This document shows, piece after piece, positions 7,022 through 15,057 of a stretch of 64,000 nucleotides of DNA. Numbering within the stretch: position 1 is the first letter of the stretch; each line of letters begins with the position of its first letter. This DNA comes from Nocardia pneumoniae NBRC 100136 (GTDB lineage Bacteria > Actinomycetota > Actinomycetes > Mycobacteriales > Mycobacteriaceae). Under the pieces are notes generated by a model. The model was given only the letters and a program-made list of their open reading frames with translations, searched no databases and was not told the DNA's origin. Where the stretch lies: NCBI RefSeq assembly GCF_000308755.1, contig NZ_BAGF01000023.1:95155-159154 (forward strand), read 5' to 3'. The translations under genes were made by a program, and so were the position numbers.

Positions 7022-9589
7022 TCAGTGCTCGGGAGAAACCCTCCCGGCCGCCTCGTCGTCGACGTCGTAGCCGAGCCGCACATCGTGCGCCGCGTCGCGG
7101 CCGCACAACGTGACCCGGCTGGTCACCGGCGGATAGCCGCGCGCGACGATCGTGTAGTCGCCTTCGGCGAGATCCGTGACCAGGTACCGGCCGTTCTCGT
7201 CGGTGCGCGTCGTCGCGATGAGCACGCCCGCCGTGTCGAGCACGCTGATCTGGACATCCGAGACCGCCCGGCCGTCGTCCGACCACGCTGTTCCGGTCAG
7301 CACAGCCATCGGGGCGAGATCGATGTCGTGGCGCAGGGGTCCGTTGTCCGGCACCGTCAGCGTGGTCGCGCTCGGACGCATGTGCTCGGCGATCGCCACC
7401 AGGGTGTAGGCGCCGGGGACCACGCCATGGCAGACGTAGGCCCCGTCGGAGGCGGCGGTGGCGGAGCCGACGACCTCGCCGTCCGGATCGGTCAGCGTGA
7501 CGGTCGCGCCGGGCAGCGGCTCGCCGTGGGTGCGCGACCGGACCACGCCGGACACCTCGCTCGAGCCGAGCAGCGTGATGTCGACCTGCTGCGGCCGGTC
7601 CGCGAGCGTGACATTGAGCGCCGCCGGTTGATGCCCGGCGGCCGAGACGATCAGCACGTAATTGCCCGCCTCGGGCGCGCCGACGACATAACGGCCGTCG
7701 GAGCCGCCGCTCGCCCGTGCGGCCTGACGTCCGCGCTGGTCGATGAGGGTCAGCGCGGCTGAGGCCACGGGGTGGCCGTCGGCCCGGTGGACGTAACCGC
7801 TGAGGGAGCGTCCCTCGTACTCCACGCTGTCGGCGTCGAAACTCGCGCGCGGCTCGAGATGCCGCGCCCCGTTGCCCGCGGGATCGCCCGACGCGTGCTT
7901 GCCCGCCCCGGCGAGCACCGGCTCCGGTTCCGACAGCGCTTGCGCGGCGCCCTCCCAGACCTGATCGGCTTCCCACCGCGACTCGGCTTCCTCCCGCTTC
8001 GCGCTCGGCGCCGCCGCCGGAACCGGATTGTCTTGCAGCGGAATCTCTTTCATGAACATCAGCACCACGCAGGCCAGCAGCGCCACTCCGGCCGCCGCGT
8101 AGAACACCCCGTGCATGGAGTCGGTGAACCCGGTGAGGATCGGTATCTTCAGCGCGTCGGGCAGGGCCGCGATACCGCTGGTGTTGGATTGCATGCCGCT
8201 GAGCTGGTCGGGGCCGAATCCGGGCGGCAGCACGCCGCCGAACGCGTCGGTGATCCGGTGCGGCAACAGGTTGAACAGGATCGTCAAGAACACCGCGACG
8301 CCGAGGGTGCCGCCCATCTGGCGGAAGAAGGTGGCCGAGGCGGTGGAAACGCCCATGTCCGAGCGTGGTCCGGCGTTCTGCGCGGCGATGATCAACGTCT
8401 GCATGCAGCAGCCGAGCCCGAGGCCGATCACGCCGCCGTAGACCAGCGGCTGCCACAGCGGACTGTCGTAGTGCACCTGCGCGTACAGCGTCGCGCCGAG
8501 CGCGACGATGAACGTGCCGGTCACCGGCAGGAACTTGTAGCGACCGGTCCGCTTGGTGATCCGCCCGGCCGCCTGCGAGCCGATGGTGATGCCGAGCACC
8601 AGCGGCAGCATCAGCAGGCCCGCCTTCGTCGGCGAGTACCCTCGCACCACCTGGAAGTACTGCGGGACCATGGTGATCGCGCCGAACATCGCCACGCCGA
8701 CGATGAATCCGCCAAGGATGGTGACGCTGAAGGTCGAATTCTTGAACAGCCGCAATGGGATCAGCGCCGCGTCCTTCATCAGGAATTCGACCAGCACGAA
8801 CAGCAGGAAGCCGACCGCGCCGATGCCGTAGCAGATCAGCGCGCGCTCCGACGACCAGCCCCAATGGCGGCCCTGCTCGGCGATGATCAGCAGCGGCACG
8901 ACGAAGACGGTCAGCGCCAGCGCGCCGAACCAGTCGATGCGGTGGTGCTGGCGCTGGTGCGGCGTGTTGAGCACCTTGGCCACCACGAGCATGGCCAGCA
9001 CGCCGACCGGGACGTTCACCAGGAACACCCAGCGCCAGCCTTCGATGCCGCCGAGTTCTTGGTAGTCGGAGAAGAAGCCGCCGAGCACCGGGCCGAGCAC
9101 GGTGGCCGTACCGAAGACCATCATGAAGTAGCCCTGGTAGCGCACCCGTTCCCGCACGGGGACGATGTCACCGATGATGGTGAACGCCAGCGACATCAGC
9201 CCGCCCGCGCCGAGGCCCTGGAAGGCGCGGAACCCGGCGAGCTGGTACATCGAGGTCGCGAAGGTGCAGGCCACCGAACCGATGACGAACAATCCGATCG
9301 CCACGAGGTAGAACGGTTTGCGGCCGTAGATGTCGGCCAGTTTGCCGTACAGCGGCGTGGTGATCGTCGCGGTGATCAGGTACGCCGTTGTCGCCCAGGC
9401 TTGTTCGTCGAAACCGTGCAGGCTGTTGGCGATCTTCACGATCGCGACGCTGACGATGTTCTGGTCGAGCGCGGCCAGGAACATGCCGAGCAGTAGGCCG
9501 GACAGGATGGTCAGGATCTGCCGGTGCGACAGTGTCGTGCCCGTGCTCGGGTCCAGGTCCCGCGGAGCCTGGGTGGTGGAGTTCGTCAT
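7022..9589 (-). CDS. DHA2-type MFS drug transporter with three C-terminal carboxypeptidase-regulatory-like domains
   Basis: This 855-aa protein begins with a 14-helix EmrB/QacA-type major facilitator domain (residues ~25-530), including the LDQNIVSVAIVKIA helix-1 motif and GKLADIYGRKP between helices 2 and 3. After a charged linker come three tandem ~75-residue beta-sandwich repeats (about 605-685, 686-768 and 769-845). Each has the pattern SG.V.....PV..A.VTL.D..G....... .DG.Y of carboxypeptidase-regulatory/Cna-B-like domains. Such domains usually sit outside the cell, yet a 14-helix protein with cytoplasmic N-terminus would leave them inside. It starts nine bases after the marR stop, so MarR most likely controls this efflux pump. 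Confidence 0.88.
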   Translation of the reverse strand: MTNSTTQAPRDLDPSTGTTLSHRQILTILSGLLLGMFLAALDQNIVSVAIVKIANSLHGFDEQAWATTAYLITATITTPLYGKLADIYGRKPFYLVAIGLFVIGSVACTFATSMYQLAGFRAFQGLGAGGLMSLAFTIIGDIVPVRERVRYQGYFMMVFGTATVLGPVLGGFFSDYQELGGIEGWRWVFLVNVPVGVLAMLVVAKVLNTPHQRQHHRIDWFGALALTVFVVPLLIIAEQGRHWGWSSERALICYGIGAVGFLLFVLVEFLMKDAALIPLRLFKNSTFSVTILGGFIVGVAMFGAITMVPQYFQVVRGYSPTKAGLLMLPLVLGITIGSQAAGRITKRTGRYKFLPVTGTFIVALGATLYAQVHYDSPLWQPLVYGGVIGLGLGCCMQTLIIAAQNAGPRSDMGVSTASATFFRQMGGTLGVAVFLTILFNLLPHRITDAFGGVLPPGFGPDQLSGMQSNTSGIAALPDALKIPILTGFTDSMHGVFYAAAGVALLACVVLMFMKEIPLQDNPVPAAAPSAKREEAESRWEADQVWEGAAQALSEPEPVLAGAGKHASGDPAGNGARHLEPRASFDADSVEYEGRSLSGYVHRADGHPVASAALTLIDQRGRQAARASGGSDGRYVVGAPEAGNYVLIVSAAGHQPAALNVTLADRPQQVDITLLGSSEVSGVVRSRTHGEPLPGATVTLTDPDGEVVGSATAASDGAYVCHGVVPGAYTLVAIAEHMRPSATTLTVPDNGPLRHDIDLAPMAVLTGTAWSDDGRAVSDVQISVLDTAGVLIATTRTDENGRYLVTDLAEGDYTIVARGYPPVTSRVTLCGRDAAHDVRLGYDVDDEAAGRVSPEH

Positions 9590-9598
9590 GGATGAGCC

Positions 9599-10105
9599 CT
9601 ATTTCCAATCGGCTGGCTGTCGGGGGGTTGTCTCGATTCCTGCGGTGAGCCGGTCGAGCAGAGCGGTCAAGGTGTCCCGGTCCTGCGCGGACCAGTCGGC
9701 GAGGATCTCGGCCAGCCACCGGTTGCGCAGTGCGCGGTTGCGCTCGAAGACGCGCACGCCCTCCGCGGTGGCCGCCAGCACGCACGCGCGGCCGTCGACC
9801 GGGTCGGCCCGGCGCTCCACCAGGCCGTGTTCCACCAGGGATCTGCTCTGTCTGCTGATGGTGGAGGCTTCGGCGTGCAACAGTTCGGCGAGCCTGCCCG
9901 CGCGCTGTGGTCCCTCGTGGACCAGGCAGAACAGCACGGAGTAGGCCAGCCGTTCCAGCCCGTCCGGGCCGGGCTTGGCCAGCTGCGACTTCGCCCGGTT
10001 GATCGCCCGCATGAACCGCACGAGCTGCTTGCCGAGCTCGTCGGCGGCCGCGAGTTCGGCCGCCGAGACGGTGCGCTCGCGAGCCGTAGCGGACATGGCA
10101 CTCAC
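9599..10105 (-). CDS. MarR family transcriptional regulator
   Basis: This 168-aa winged-helix protein has a recognition-helix region LLHAEASTISRQSRSLVEHGLVERR near residues 80-105 and a wing containing DGRACVL. The GTG at 10105 follows an AGGAAC stretch. An ATG three codons later (10096) with a GAGGTG site is an equally possible start. It is the first gene of an operon with the multidrug MFS transporter, only nine bases upstream of it. A perfect 7-bp inverted repeat lies in its promoter, so it is probably an autorepressor released by the pump's substrates. Confidence 0.88.
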   Translation of the reverse strand: MSAMSATARERTVSAAELAAADELGKQLVRFMRAINRAKSQLAKPGPDGLERLAYSVLFCLVHEGPQRAGRLAELLHAEASTISRQSRSLVEHGLVERRADPVDGRACVLAATAEGVRVFERNRALRNRWLAEILADWSAQDRDTLTALLDRLTAGIETTPRQPADWK

Positions 10106-10126
10106 CTCGATGTTCCTATCAGCAGA

Positions 10127-10163
10127 TTAGTTAGCAAGGACAACTAGTTGCTTTAGGCAACTA
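10127..10163. promoter_or_regulatory. Probable MarR operator
   Basis: TAGTTGC (10145-10151), five bases, then GCAACTA (10157-10163) is a perfect inverted repeat. A further partial half-site, TTAGTTAGC, lies just before it at 10127-10135. The cluster sits 20-60 bases upstream of the marR start, in an AT-richer stretch likely to hold the promoter. This is the arrangement expected for an autoregulated marR-efflux operon. Confidence 0.6.
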
Positions 10164-10373
10164 TACATCCGCTGTGCCGAAGCTTTGCGGGTGGGTCGCT
10201 GCGTCGACGCGGTGCCACCGTGGCCGCCGTCCTCGCGCACGCATCGGCCTTGCCTGTTGACCATTCGACCGACAGAATCCACCGAAATATGCAATGTTGT
10301 TACTGCCCAACGGCATTCAGAGGGAACCCACGGTGGCCGAGTAGGCACCGGTAAAAGGGGGTGCGGCGAGATC

Positions 10374-11045
10374 ATGTCGTCGAACACGTCCGAGGGCGGG
10401 CGGCCCGCCCGCCCTGGCCGGGCACGGCCCGAGCGCGTGCCCACGTGGCCCGGGATGATCCCCCCGCAGGGCCCGTCGCACCGCGCCGTCAGCGATCGGC
10501 GCCGTGCGCCCCGCGATCGGCGCCGGGCTCGGCGCGGACCACGTCGGGTCTGGTTGGTCGGCGGTGTCGGGATGGCGGCGTCGCTCGCCGCCGCGGCGTT
10601 GGTGCTGGTGTACACGGACGCGGCGTCCGCGCCACGGCAATCGGCCACCGTCGCCGATCCGGTGCTCGGCGGTGGCCCAGGTTGTGAGCCGATCCGTGGC
10701 GAGCAGCTGGTGCGCGGCAACGGCACCGGTTCTCTCGACTCGGGTCCGGACGTGATCCTGGCGTTCCAGCACGCGTATTACGTGACCCGCTCGGGCGCGG
10801 TCGCCCGATCGCTGACCGCACCGGACGCCGCCGTGCCACCGGTCGCCGTGATCGACGCGGGCATCGCTTCCGTCCCCGCGGGCACCCAGCACTGCGTCAT
10901 GATCACCTCCATGCTCGACGGGCGCTACGACGTGGTCATCACCGAACTGCGGCCCGACTCGGCCAACCGCACCTATCGCCAGTTCGTCACGGTGGCCACC
11001 AGCGGCGGCAGATCCACCATCATCAAGATCGCCGCACCGAACTGA
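10374..11045 (+). CDS. Membrane-anchored protein of unknown function
   Basis: This 223-aa protein has a ~60-residue N-terminal region rich in Pro, Arg and Gly, one membrane helix near residues 64-84 (VWLVGGVGMAAS...), and a ~135-residue extracellular domain. Two Cys in that domain (GGPGCEP and QHCVMI) could form a disulfide. I do not recognise the family, although the domain looks compact and conserved in style. The gene runs divergently from the marR operon and precedes a secreted lipase gene on the same strand. A cell-envelope role is inferred only from topology. Confidence 0.7.
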   Translation: MSSNTSEGGRPARPGRARPERVPTWPGMIPPQGPSHRAVSDRRRAPRDRRRARRGPRRVWLVGGVGMAASLAAAALVLVYTDAASAPRQSATVADPVLGGGPGCEPIRGEQLVRGNGTGSLDSGPDVILAFQHAYYVTRSGAVARSLTAPDAAVPPVAVIDAGIASVPAGTQHCVMITSMLDGRYDVVITELRPDSANRTYRQFVTVATSGGRSTIIKIAAPN

Positions 11046-11176
11046 TCCGCTCGGGTGCGCCGGGGCATCGGCATTACACCCCTGGAGCGCAGGGCATTTC
11101 GCTACGATTTCCCTGCCGGAGCGGTCGATCGGCGACGAATGCGGGGTAGGTCGGGTCGGTTCAGGGGAGGTCGTCG

Positions 11177-12439
11177 GTGGGATTCGCACGGTGCGGCGCG
11201 GTTGTGGGAGTGGCGCTTTCGGTTCTTCTGGCCATGCCGGTGCCGTCGGCGGCGTCGCCGGATGGGTTGCAGCCCTTACCTCCGGAGCAGGACTCGTTCT
11301 ACTGGCCACCCGCCGATGCGATCGCGTCGAAACGGCCGGGCGAGATTCTCGCCGCGCGGCCGATCCAGATCGCCAACCAGCTCGGAGCGTCGCTGGATGC
11401 CGAGGCGTGGCAGGTGTCCTACCGGTCGAACAACAGCGCCGACCAGCCGATCGCCGCGGTCGCGACGCTGCTGAAACCGCGCATCGGAACCGGGAAGCTG
11501 GTGTCGCTGCACCCCGCTGAGGACTCAACGGGGCTGTTCTGCGCGCCGTCGTATACGGTGCGCCGCTCGGCGCAGGCGGGGTTGCTGGACGGCCAGATCG
11601 ATCCGCTGCGCGGCGCGGCGGCGCTGCTGGCGCAGGGGTGGAGCGTCGTGGTTCCCGACCATCAGGGGCCGAACGCGGCGTTCGCCCATGGTCCGCTGGC
11701 CGCGCGGATCGCCTTGGACGGCATTCGCGCCGCGGAGCGTTTCGCTCCACTGGGGCTGGCAGGTGCGGACACCGAGGTGGCGATGTGGGGCTATTCCGGC
11801 GGATCGATCCCCACGCTGCACGGGGCGGAACTGCGCGCTGTCTACGCACCGGAGGTGAATCTTGTCGGCGTTGTCTCCGGCGGCACCGATGTCGATCTCG
11901 AGATCCTGTCCCGGGAGGCGAACAGAGGGCCCGGAGCCGGTCTGGTCGCGGCCGCGATCATCGGTCTCGCCCGCGAGGAACCGGAGTTGGACGCCTTCCT
12001 GCGCGCGAACGCCACCTCACGCGGCCGCGAACTGCTCGCGGCGAAGGACCGGATGTGCGTGCTGAAACAGGCCGTGACGGACCCATTTCTCGACATCGAC
12101 AGCCTGGTGCAGGGCGGTCTGCTGCACACACCGATCATGCGGGATGTCTTCGCCCGCACCAGGATGGGCAAGTCGGTCCCCGACGCCCCGGTCTATCTCT
12201 ACCACGCGGCCGCGGACTGGCTGGTACCCATCGGCCCGGCCGACGACCTCGCCGCCGCCTATTGCCAGGACCCCACCGCCCAGGTCACCTATATCCGCGA
12301 CCACCTGAGCGAACACCTGACGCTGAACACGCTCGCCGAGCACAGCGTGGTCGCCTGGTTACGCGATCGGTTCACCCGGCTTCCCGCTGGAAGCGGTTGC
12401 ACCACAGTGAACATCGCTTCCATAGCACTCGGCCGCTAG
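11177..12439 (+). CDS. Secreted lipase, LIP family
   Basis: This 420-aa protein starts with a signal peptide (hydrophobic residues ~6-25, cleavage near PSAAS). It continues as a secretory-lipase (LIP) alpha/beta hydrolase, with the nucleophile motif GYSGGS near residue 200 and a C-terminal DHLSEH segment that can supply the catalytic His. Three Cys in the mature part suggest a disulfide. The GTG start at 11177 has an AGGGGAGG site at good distance. Actinobacterial members are triacylglycerol or ester hydrolases released from the cell. It converges with the XRE regulator gene 25 bases further on. Confidence 0.82.
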   Translation: MGFARCGAVVGVALSVLLAMPVPSAASPDGLQPLPPEQDSFYWPPADAIASKRPGEILAARPIQIANQLGASLDAEAWQVSYRSNNSADQPIAAVATLLKPRIGTGKLVSLHPAEDSTGLFCAPSYTVRRSAQAGLLDGQIDPLRGAAALLAQGWSVVVPDHQGPNAAFAHGPLAARIALDGIRAAERFAPLGLAGADTEVAMWGYSGGSIPTLHGAELRAVYAPEVNLVGVVSGGTDVDLEILSREANRGPGAGLVAAAIIGLAREEPELDAFLRANATSRGRELLAAKDRMCVLKQAVTDPFLDIDSLVQGGLLHTPIMRDVFARTRMGKSVPDAPVYLYHAAADWLVPIGPADDLAAAYCQDPTAQVTYIRDHLSEHLTLNTLAEHSVVAWLRDRFTRLPAGSGCTTVNIASIALGR

Positions 12440-12464
12440 GCCCGCCGCGGGACTGGGTTGTCTC

Positions 12465-13391
12465 TCACGCTGAGCCGTCCGCGCTCATGTCCGGGTCGAC
12501 GCGGCGTAGCGCTGAGGCCAGCCACGCGGTTCCCCGGTGCTCGACGGGCATCGCCGCCACTCCGTGCGTCGCTTCTCGAACCGCGTCGGCCGTGTGCCCC
12601 AGCAGCGCGAGGACGCCAGCACGCTGCACGGCCGCGAACCCAGGGGTCCACCAGTACATCGACTGCGGAGGGTCGTTCGCCGCCTCCGGCTCCGCTGCGG
12701 ACAGTACCCTGCCCGCCTGTCGGGAATCCCCCCGCGCGGCCAGCAACTCGGCACGTCGCATTCGCCCGTAGGCCACGAGGGTGGGGTGCGCGCCCCGTAC
12801 CGCCAGCGCGGCATCCGACAGGGCGATGACCTTGCCGTAATCTCCCGTACTCACAGTCACGTAACCCGTGAAGCCCAGGGCGTGCACCAGCCGGTCGGGG
12901 TCGCGGGATTCCTCCGCCAAATCTGTCGCCGTCCTCATGGTGGCCCGTGCGGCGGTATCGGCTCCGATCGCGTGCTCCAGCCATGCCCGGTACTGCACGA
13001 CTTCAGACGCCAGGGCTGCGGCTTCGGTTCGTGCCGTACGTGCCTCCCTGGCAAAGGTTTCGGTCATGGCGGACATGCCGCGCACCGTCGGGAGTACCGT
13101 CACAGCCCCTGCCGCGTCCTCGATTCGGCGCATAGCCGACAGCATCGACGCCACATCGGCCAATGTCGTAGCGTCCACGCTGGCGGGTGAGCGCGCCACC
13201 GCAGTCAGTCGATCCAGGTCCGCGCCGAGCACTCGTTCGTAGGCGGCGACGACACCGGCAGGCACCGGGCGCTTACCGGACTCGATCAGCGATAGATACG
13301 CGGGACTGTAGTAGGTCCGTTCGGCCATGGCACGTAGCGAAATCCCCGCCGTCTCGCGAGTGGCACGCAGCAGCGAACCCGGTTCCACCAT
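12465..13391 (-). CDS. XRE-type helix-turn-helix regulator with C-terminal helical repeats
   Basis: This 308-aa protein has an XRE helix-turn-helix at residues ~5-60 (AMAERTYYSPAYLSLIESGKR), followed by about 240 mostly helical residues with TPR-like spacing. This is the architecture of many actinobacterial regulators that sense a peptide or partner protein. A GGAGAGGGGG stretch precedes the ATG. It is divergent from a gene for a 75-aa winged-helix protein that is followed by a tiny membrane protein, suggesting one local regulatory module. An inverted repeat lies in the shared promoter region. Its targets are unknown. Confidence 0.8.
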   Translation of the reverse strand: MVEPGSLLRATRETAGISLRAMAERTYYSPAYLSLIESGKRPVPAGVVAAYERVLGADLDRLTAVARSPASVDATTLADVASMLSAMRRIEDAAGAVTVLPTVRGMSAMTETFAREARTARTEAAALASEVVQYRAWLEHAIGADTAARATMRTATDLAEESRDPDRLVHALGFTGYVTVSTGDYGKVIALSDAALAVRGAHPTLVAYGRMRRAELLAARGDSRQAGRVLSAAEPEAANDPPQSMYWWTPGFAAVQRAGVLALLGHTADAVREATHGVAAMPVEHRGTAWLASALRRVDPDMSADGSA

Positions 13392-13443
13392 CTGCCCCCT
13401 CTCCGGCGCGGTAAACCTCTGTCAACAGCGTATCCGGGTCGGC

Positions 13444-13479
13444 TTGGGCCGAGCCCGCTTAGCGTGATTCTCGGCCCAG
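13444..13479. promoter_or_regulatory. Inverted repeat in the XRE / winged-helix intergenic region
   Basis: The arms TGGGCCGAG and CTCGGCCCA are 9 bp long and perfect, separated by 16 bp that include CTTAGCGTGATT, a possible -10 region. The repeat sits between the divergent XRE and winged-helix genes and could be an operator for either protein. It could also form a hairpin in the leader of the small gene. Confidence 0.4.
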
Positions 13480-13579
13480 CCGCCGGGTGAACACCGTACC
13501 GGGAAGTGAACCCCCGCAACGCGATTCGTACCGCCGGCGGATGCTCACCAATACCAGAGGACACAGGCAGGGGGTCCAG

Positions 13580-13807
13580 ATGGCTACCGGAACAGCAGCG
13601 GAAACAGCGGTACTGTCAGTTCTCGCGCCAGGCGGAATGCTCACCGCCACCCAGATCACGCAGCAGGCTCAGCTCACCGGATGGAGTGCCCGCCGTGCGA
13701 TCGGTCAACTCGAAGGACGCGGGCTGATCATGTGCGTGCCCTACGCCTCCCGATGGTCCATCACCCCACGCGGACGTTCGGTGTGGGCTGCCAAAGGCGG
13801 CCGGTAG
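13580..13807 (+). CDS. Small winged-helix DNA-binding protein
   Basis: This 75-aa protein is essentially one winged helix-turn-helix domain. A helix with TATQITQQAQLTGWSARRAI is followed by the GRGLIMCVPYASRWSITPRG wing and a C-terminal Trp-containing tail. It resembles the DNA-binding core of MarR/ArsR-like proteins without a dimerisation or ligand domain. The ATG at 13580 follows CAGGGGG. The next gene starts immediately at its stop codon, so the two form an operon. It probably binds DNA with, or against, the divergent XRE regulator, but this is inferred only from position. Confidence 0.65.
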   Translation: MATGTAAETAVLSVLAPGGMLTATQITQQAQLTGWSARRAIGQLEGRGLIMCVPYASRWSITPRGRSVWAAKGGR

Positions 13808-13972
13808 ATGATCGGCGACGGATGGATCATGGTCGGCATCGCGGTCGCTGCGGGTCTGCCGCTGGCCGTGCTCATCGCGGTGGTGCTCTGGCCCGAACCC
13901 ATCCCGAAGGGGCGGTCGGTGGAGGAGATCAGGCAGCGGATCGACGACGAGGATGAGGACCGGTCACCCTGA
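13808..13972 (+). CDS. Single-pass membrane protein of 54 residues
   Basis: The ATG directly follows the TAG of the winged-helix gene with no spacing. The product has a short polar start, one hydrophobic helix (residues ~7-28, IMVGIAVAAGLPLAVL...), then a charged cytoplasmic-looking tail with PIPKGRS and an acidic end (DDEDEDRSP). Codon usage fits the neighbours, with strongly GC-rich third positions. The family is not recognised. Tight coupling to a DNA-binding protein suggests a small accessory or anchoring partner. Confidence 0.55.
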   Translation: MIGDGWIMVGIAVAAGLPLAVLIAVVLWPEPIPKGRSVEEIRQRIDDEDEDRSP

Positions 13973-14001
13973 CGCTGAACGCATCGCCAAATTGCAAGAC
14001 C

Positions 14002-15057
14002 TCAGCTCAGGCCCGCGATCTTCCGGCAGCGCCATTCCAGGTAGTTGATCACCATCCAGAAGTCTTTGAACGCCGGGTTGGTGGTTTGCCCGTGGTGGTA
14101 GCGGTAGTAGATCTGCTGGGCGATGACGGCCAGGCGGAACAGGCCGAAGACCTCGTAGAACGGCCAGTTCTCGGCGGAGCGGCCGGTGCGTTCGCAGTAA
14201 TGGTCGACGATCTGCGCGCGGGTCAGCATGCCGGGCAGGTGGCTCGGCTGGCGCCGGAAGGACAGCATGGCCTCGTCGTCGTCGGCCTGCACCCAGTAGG
14301 CCAGCGCGCCGCCGAGATCCATCAGCGGGTCGCCCAAGGTCGCCATCTCCCAGTCGAGTACGCCGACGATCGCGCCCGAGCCAGCCGGGTCGAGCACGAG
14401 ATTGTCGAGACGGAAGTCGTTGTGGATGACGGTGGTCGCGACGTCCGGCGGCTGATTGTGATCCAGCCAGGCCATCACCGCCGCGAAATCGCTGACATTG
14501 TCGGTGCGCGCGTTGACGAAACGGCGCGACCAGCCCGAGACCTGGCGGCCGACGTAGCCCGCGCCCTTGCCGATTTCGCTGAGTCCCGCGGCTACGGGGT
14601 CCACCTCGTGCAGTTCGACCAGACAATCGAAAGCCGTGGTGGACAGTCGCCGCGCCTGATCGACGGACAGGCTCATCCCCTCCGGCAGGTCACCGCGCAG
14701 GATGGTGCCCGCCACACGCTCCATCACGTAGAACTCGCTGCCGATCACATCGGGGTCGATACACCGGGCGACCATCCGCGGCACGTACGGGTAGTGCGGG
14801 CGCAGCCGTTGCTGCACCAGGAACTCACGGCCCATGTCATGGGCGGAGGCGGCCTTCGTGCCGCTCGGTGGCCGTCGCAGGATCAGGTCGCGGTCCGGAT
14901 AGCGCAGGAGATAGGTGAGATTCGACGCGCCACCGGAGAATTGGCGCACCTGCGGCGGACCGACGAGGTCGGGCACCTGCTCGGCGAGCCAGGCGTGCAT
15001 GGCCGCAACGTCGAAGGCGTCCTCGGCGCGGACGGCACCGGCCTCGGGGGCGCTCAC
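14002..15057 (-). CDS. APH-like phosphotransferase (ACAD10/11 kinase-domain type)
   Basis: This 351-aa protein has the aminoglycoside-phosphotransferase/choline-kinase fold. It has a glycine-containing N-lobe (FSGGASNLTY, then LILRRPP), the catalytic HNDFRLDN motif near residue 217 and the metal-binding DWEMATLGDP near 240. Proteins of this type correspond to the N-terminal kinase domain of human ACAD10/ACAD11. The GTG start overlaps the stop of the upstream acyl-CoA dehydrogenase gene (GTGA), so the two are co-translated. Together they look like a split ACAD11. In such pairs the kinase phosphorylates a 4-hydroxyacyl-CoA; that this happens here is inferred. Confidence 0.85.
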   Translation of the reverse strand: MSAPEAGAVRAEDAFDVAAMHAWLAEQVPDLVGPPQVRQFSGGASNLTYLLRYPDRDLILRRPPSGTKAASAHDMGREFLVQQRLRPHYPYVPRMVARCIDPDVIGSEFYVMERVAGTILRGDLPEGMSLSVDQARRLSTTAFDCLVELHEVDPVAAGLSEIGKGAGYVGRQVSGWSRRFVNARTDNVSDFAAVMAWLDHNQPPDVATTVIHNDFRLDNLVLDPAGSGAIVGVLDWEMATLGDPLMDLGGALAYWVQADDDEAMLSFRRQPSHLPGMLTRAQIVDHYCERTGRSAENWPFYEVFGLFRLAVIAQQIYYRYHHGQTTNPAFKDFWMVINYLEWRCRKIAGLS

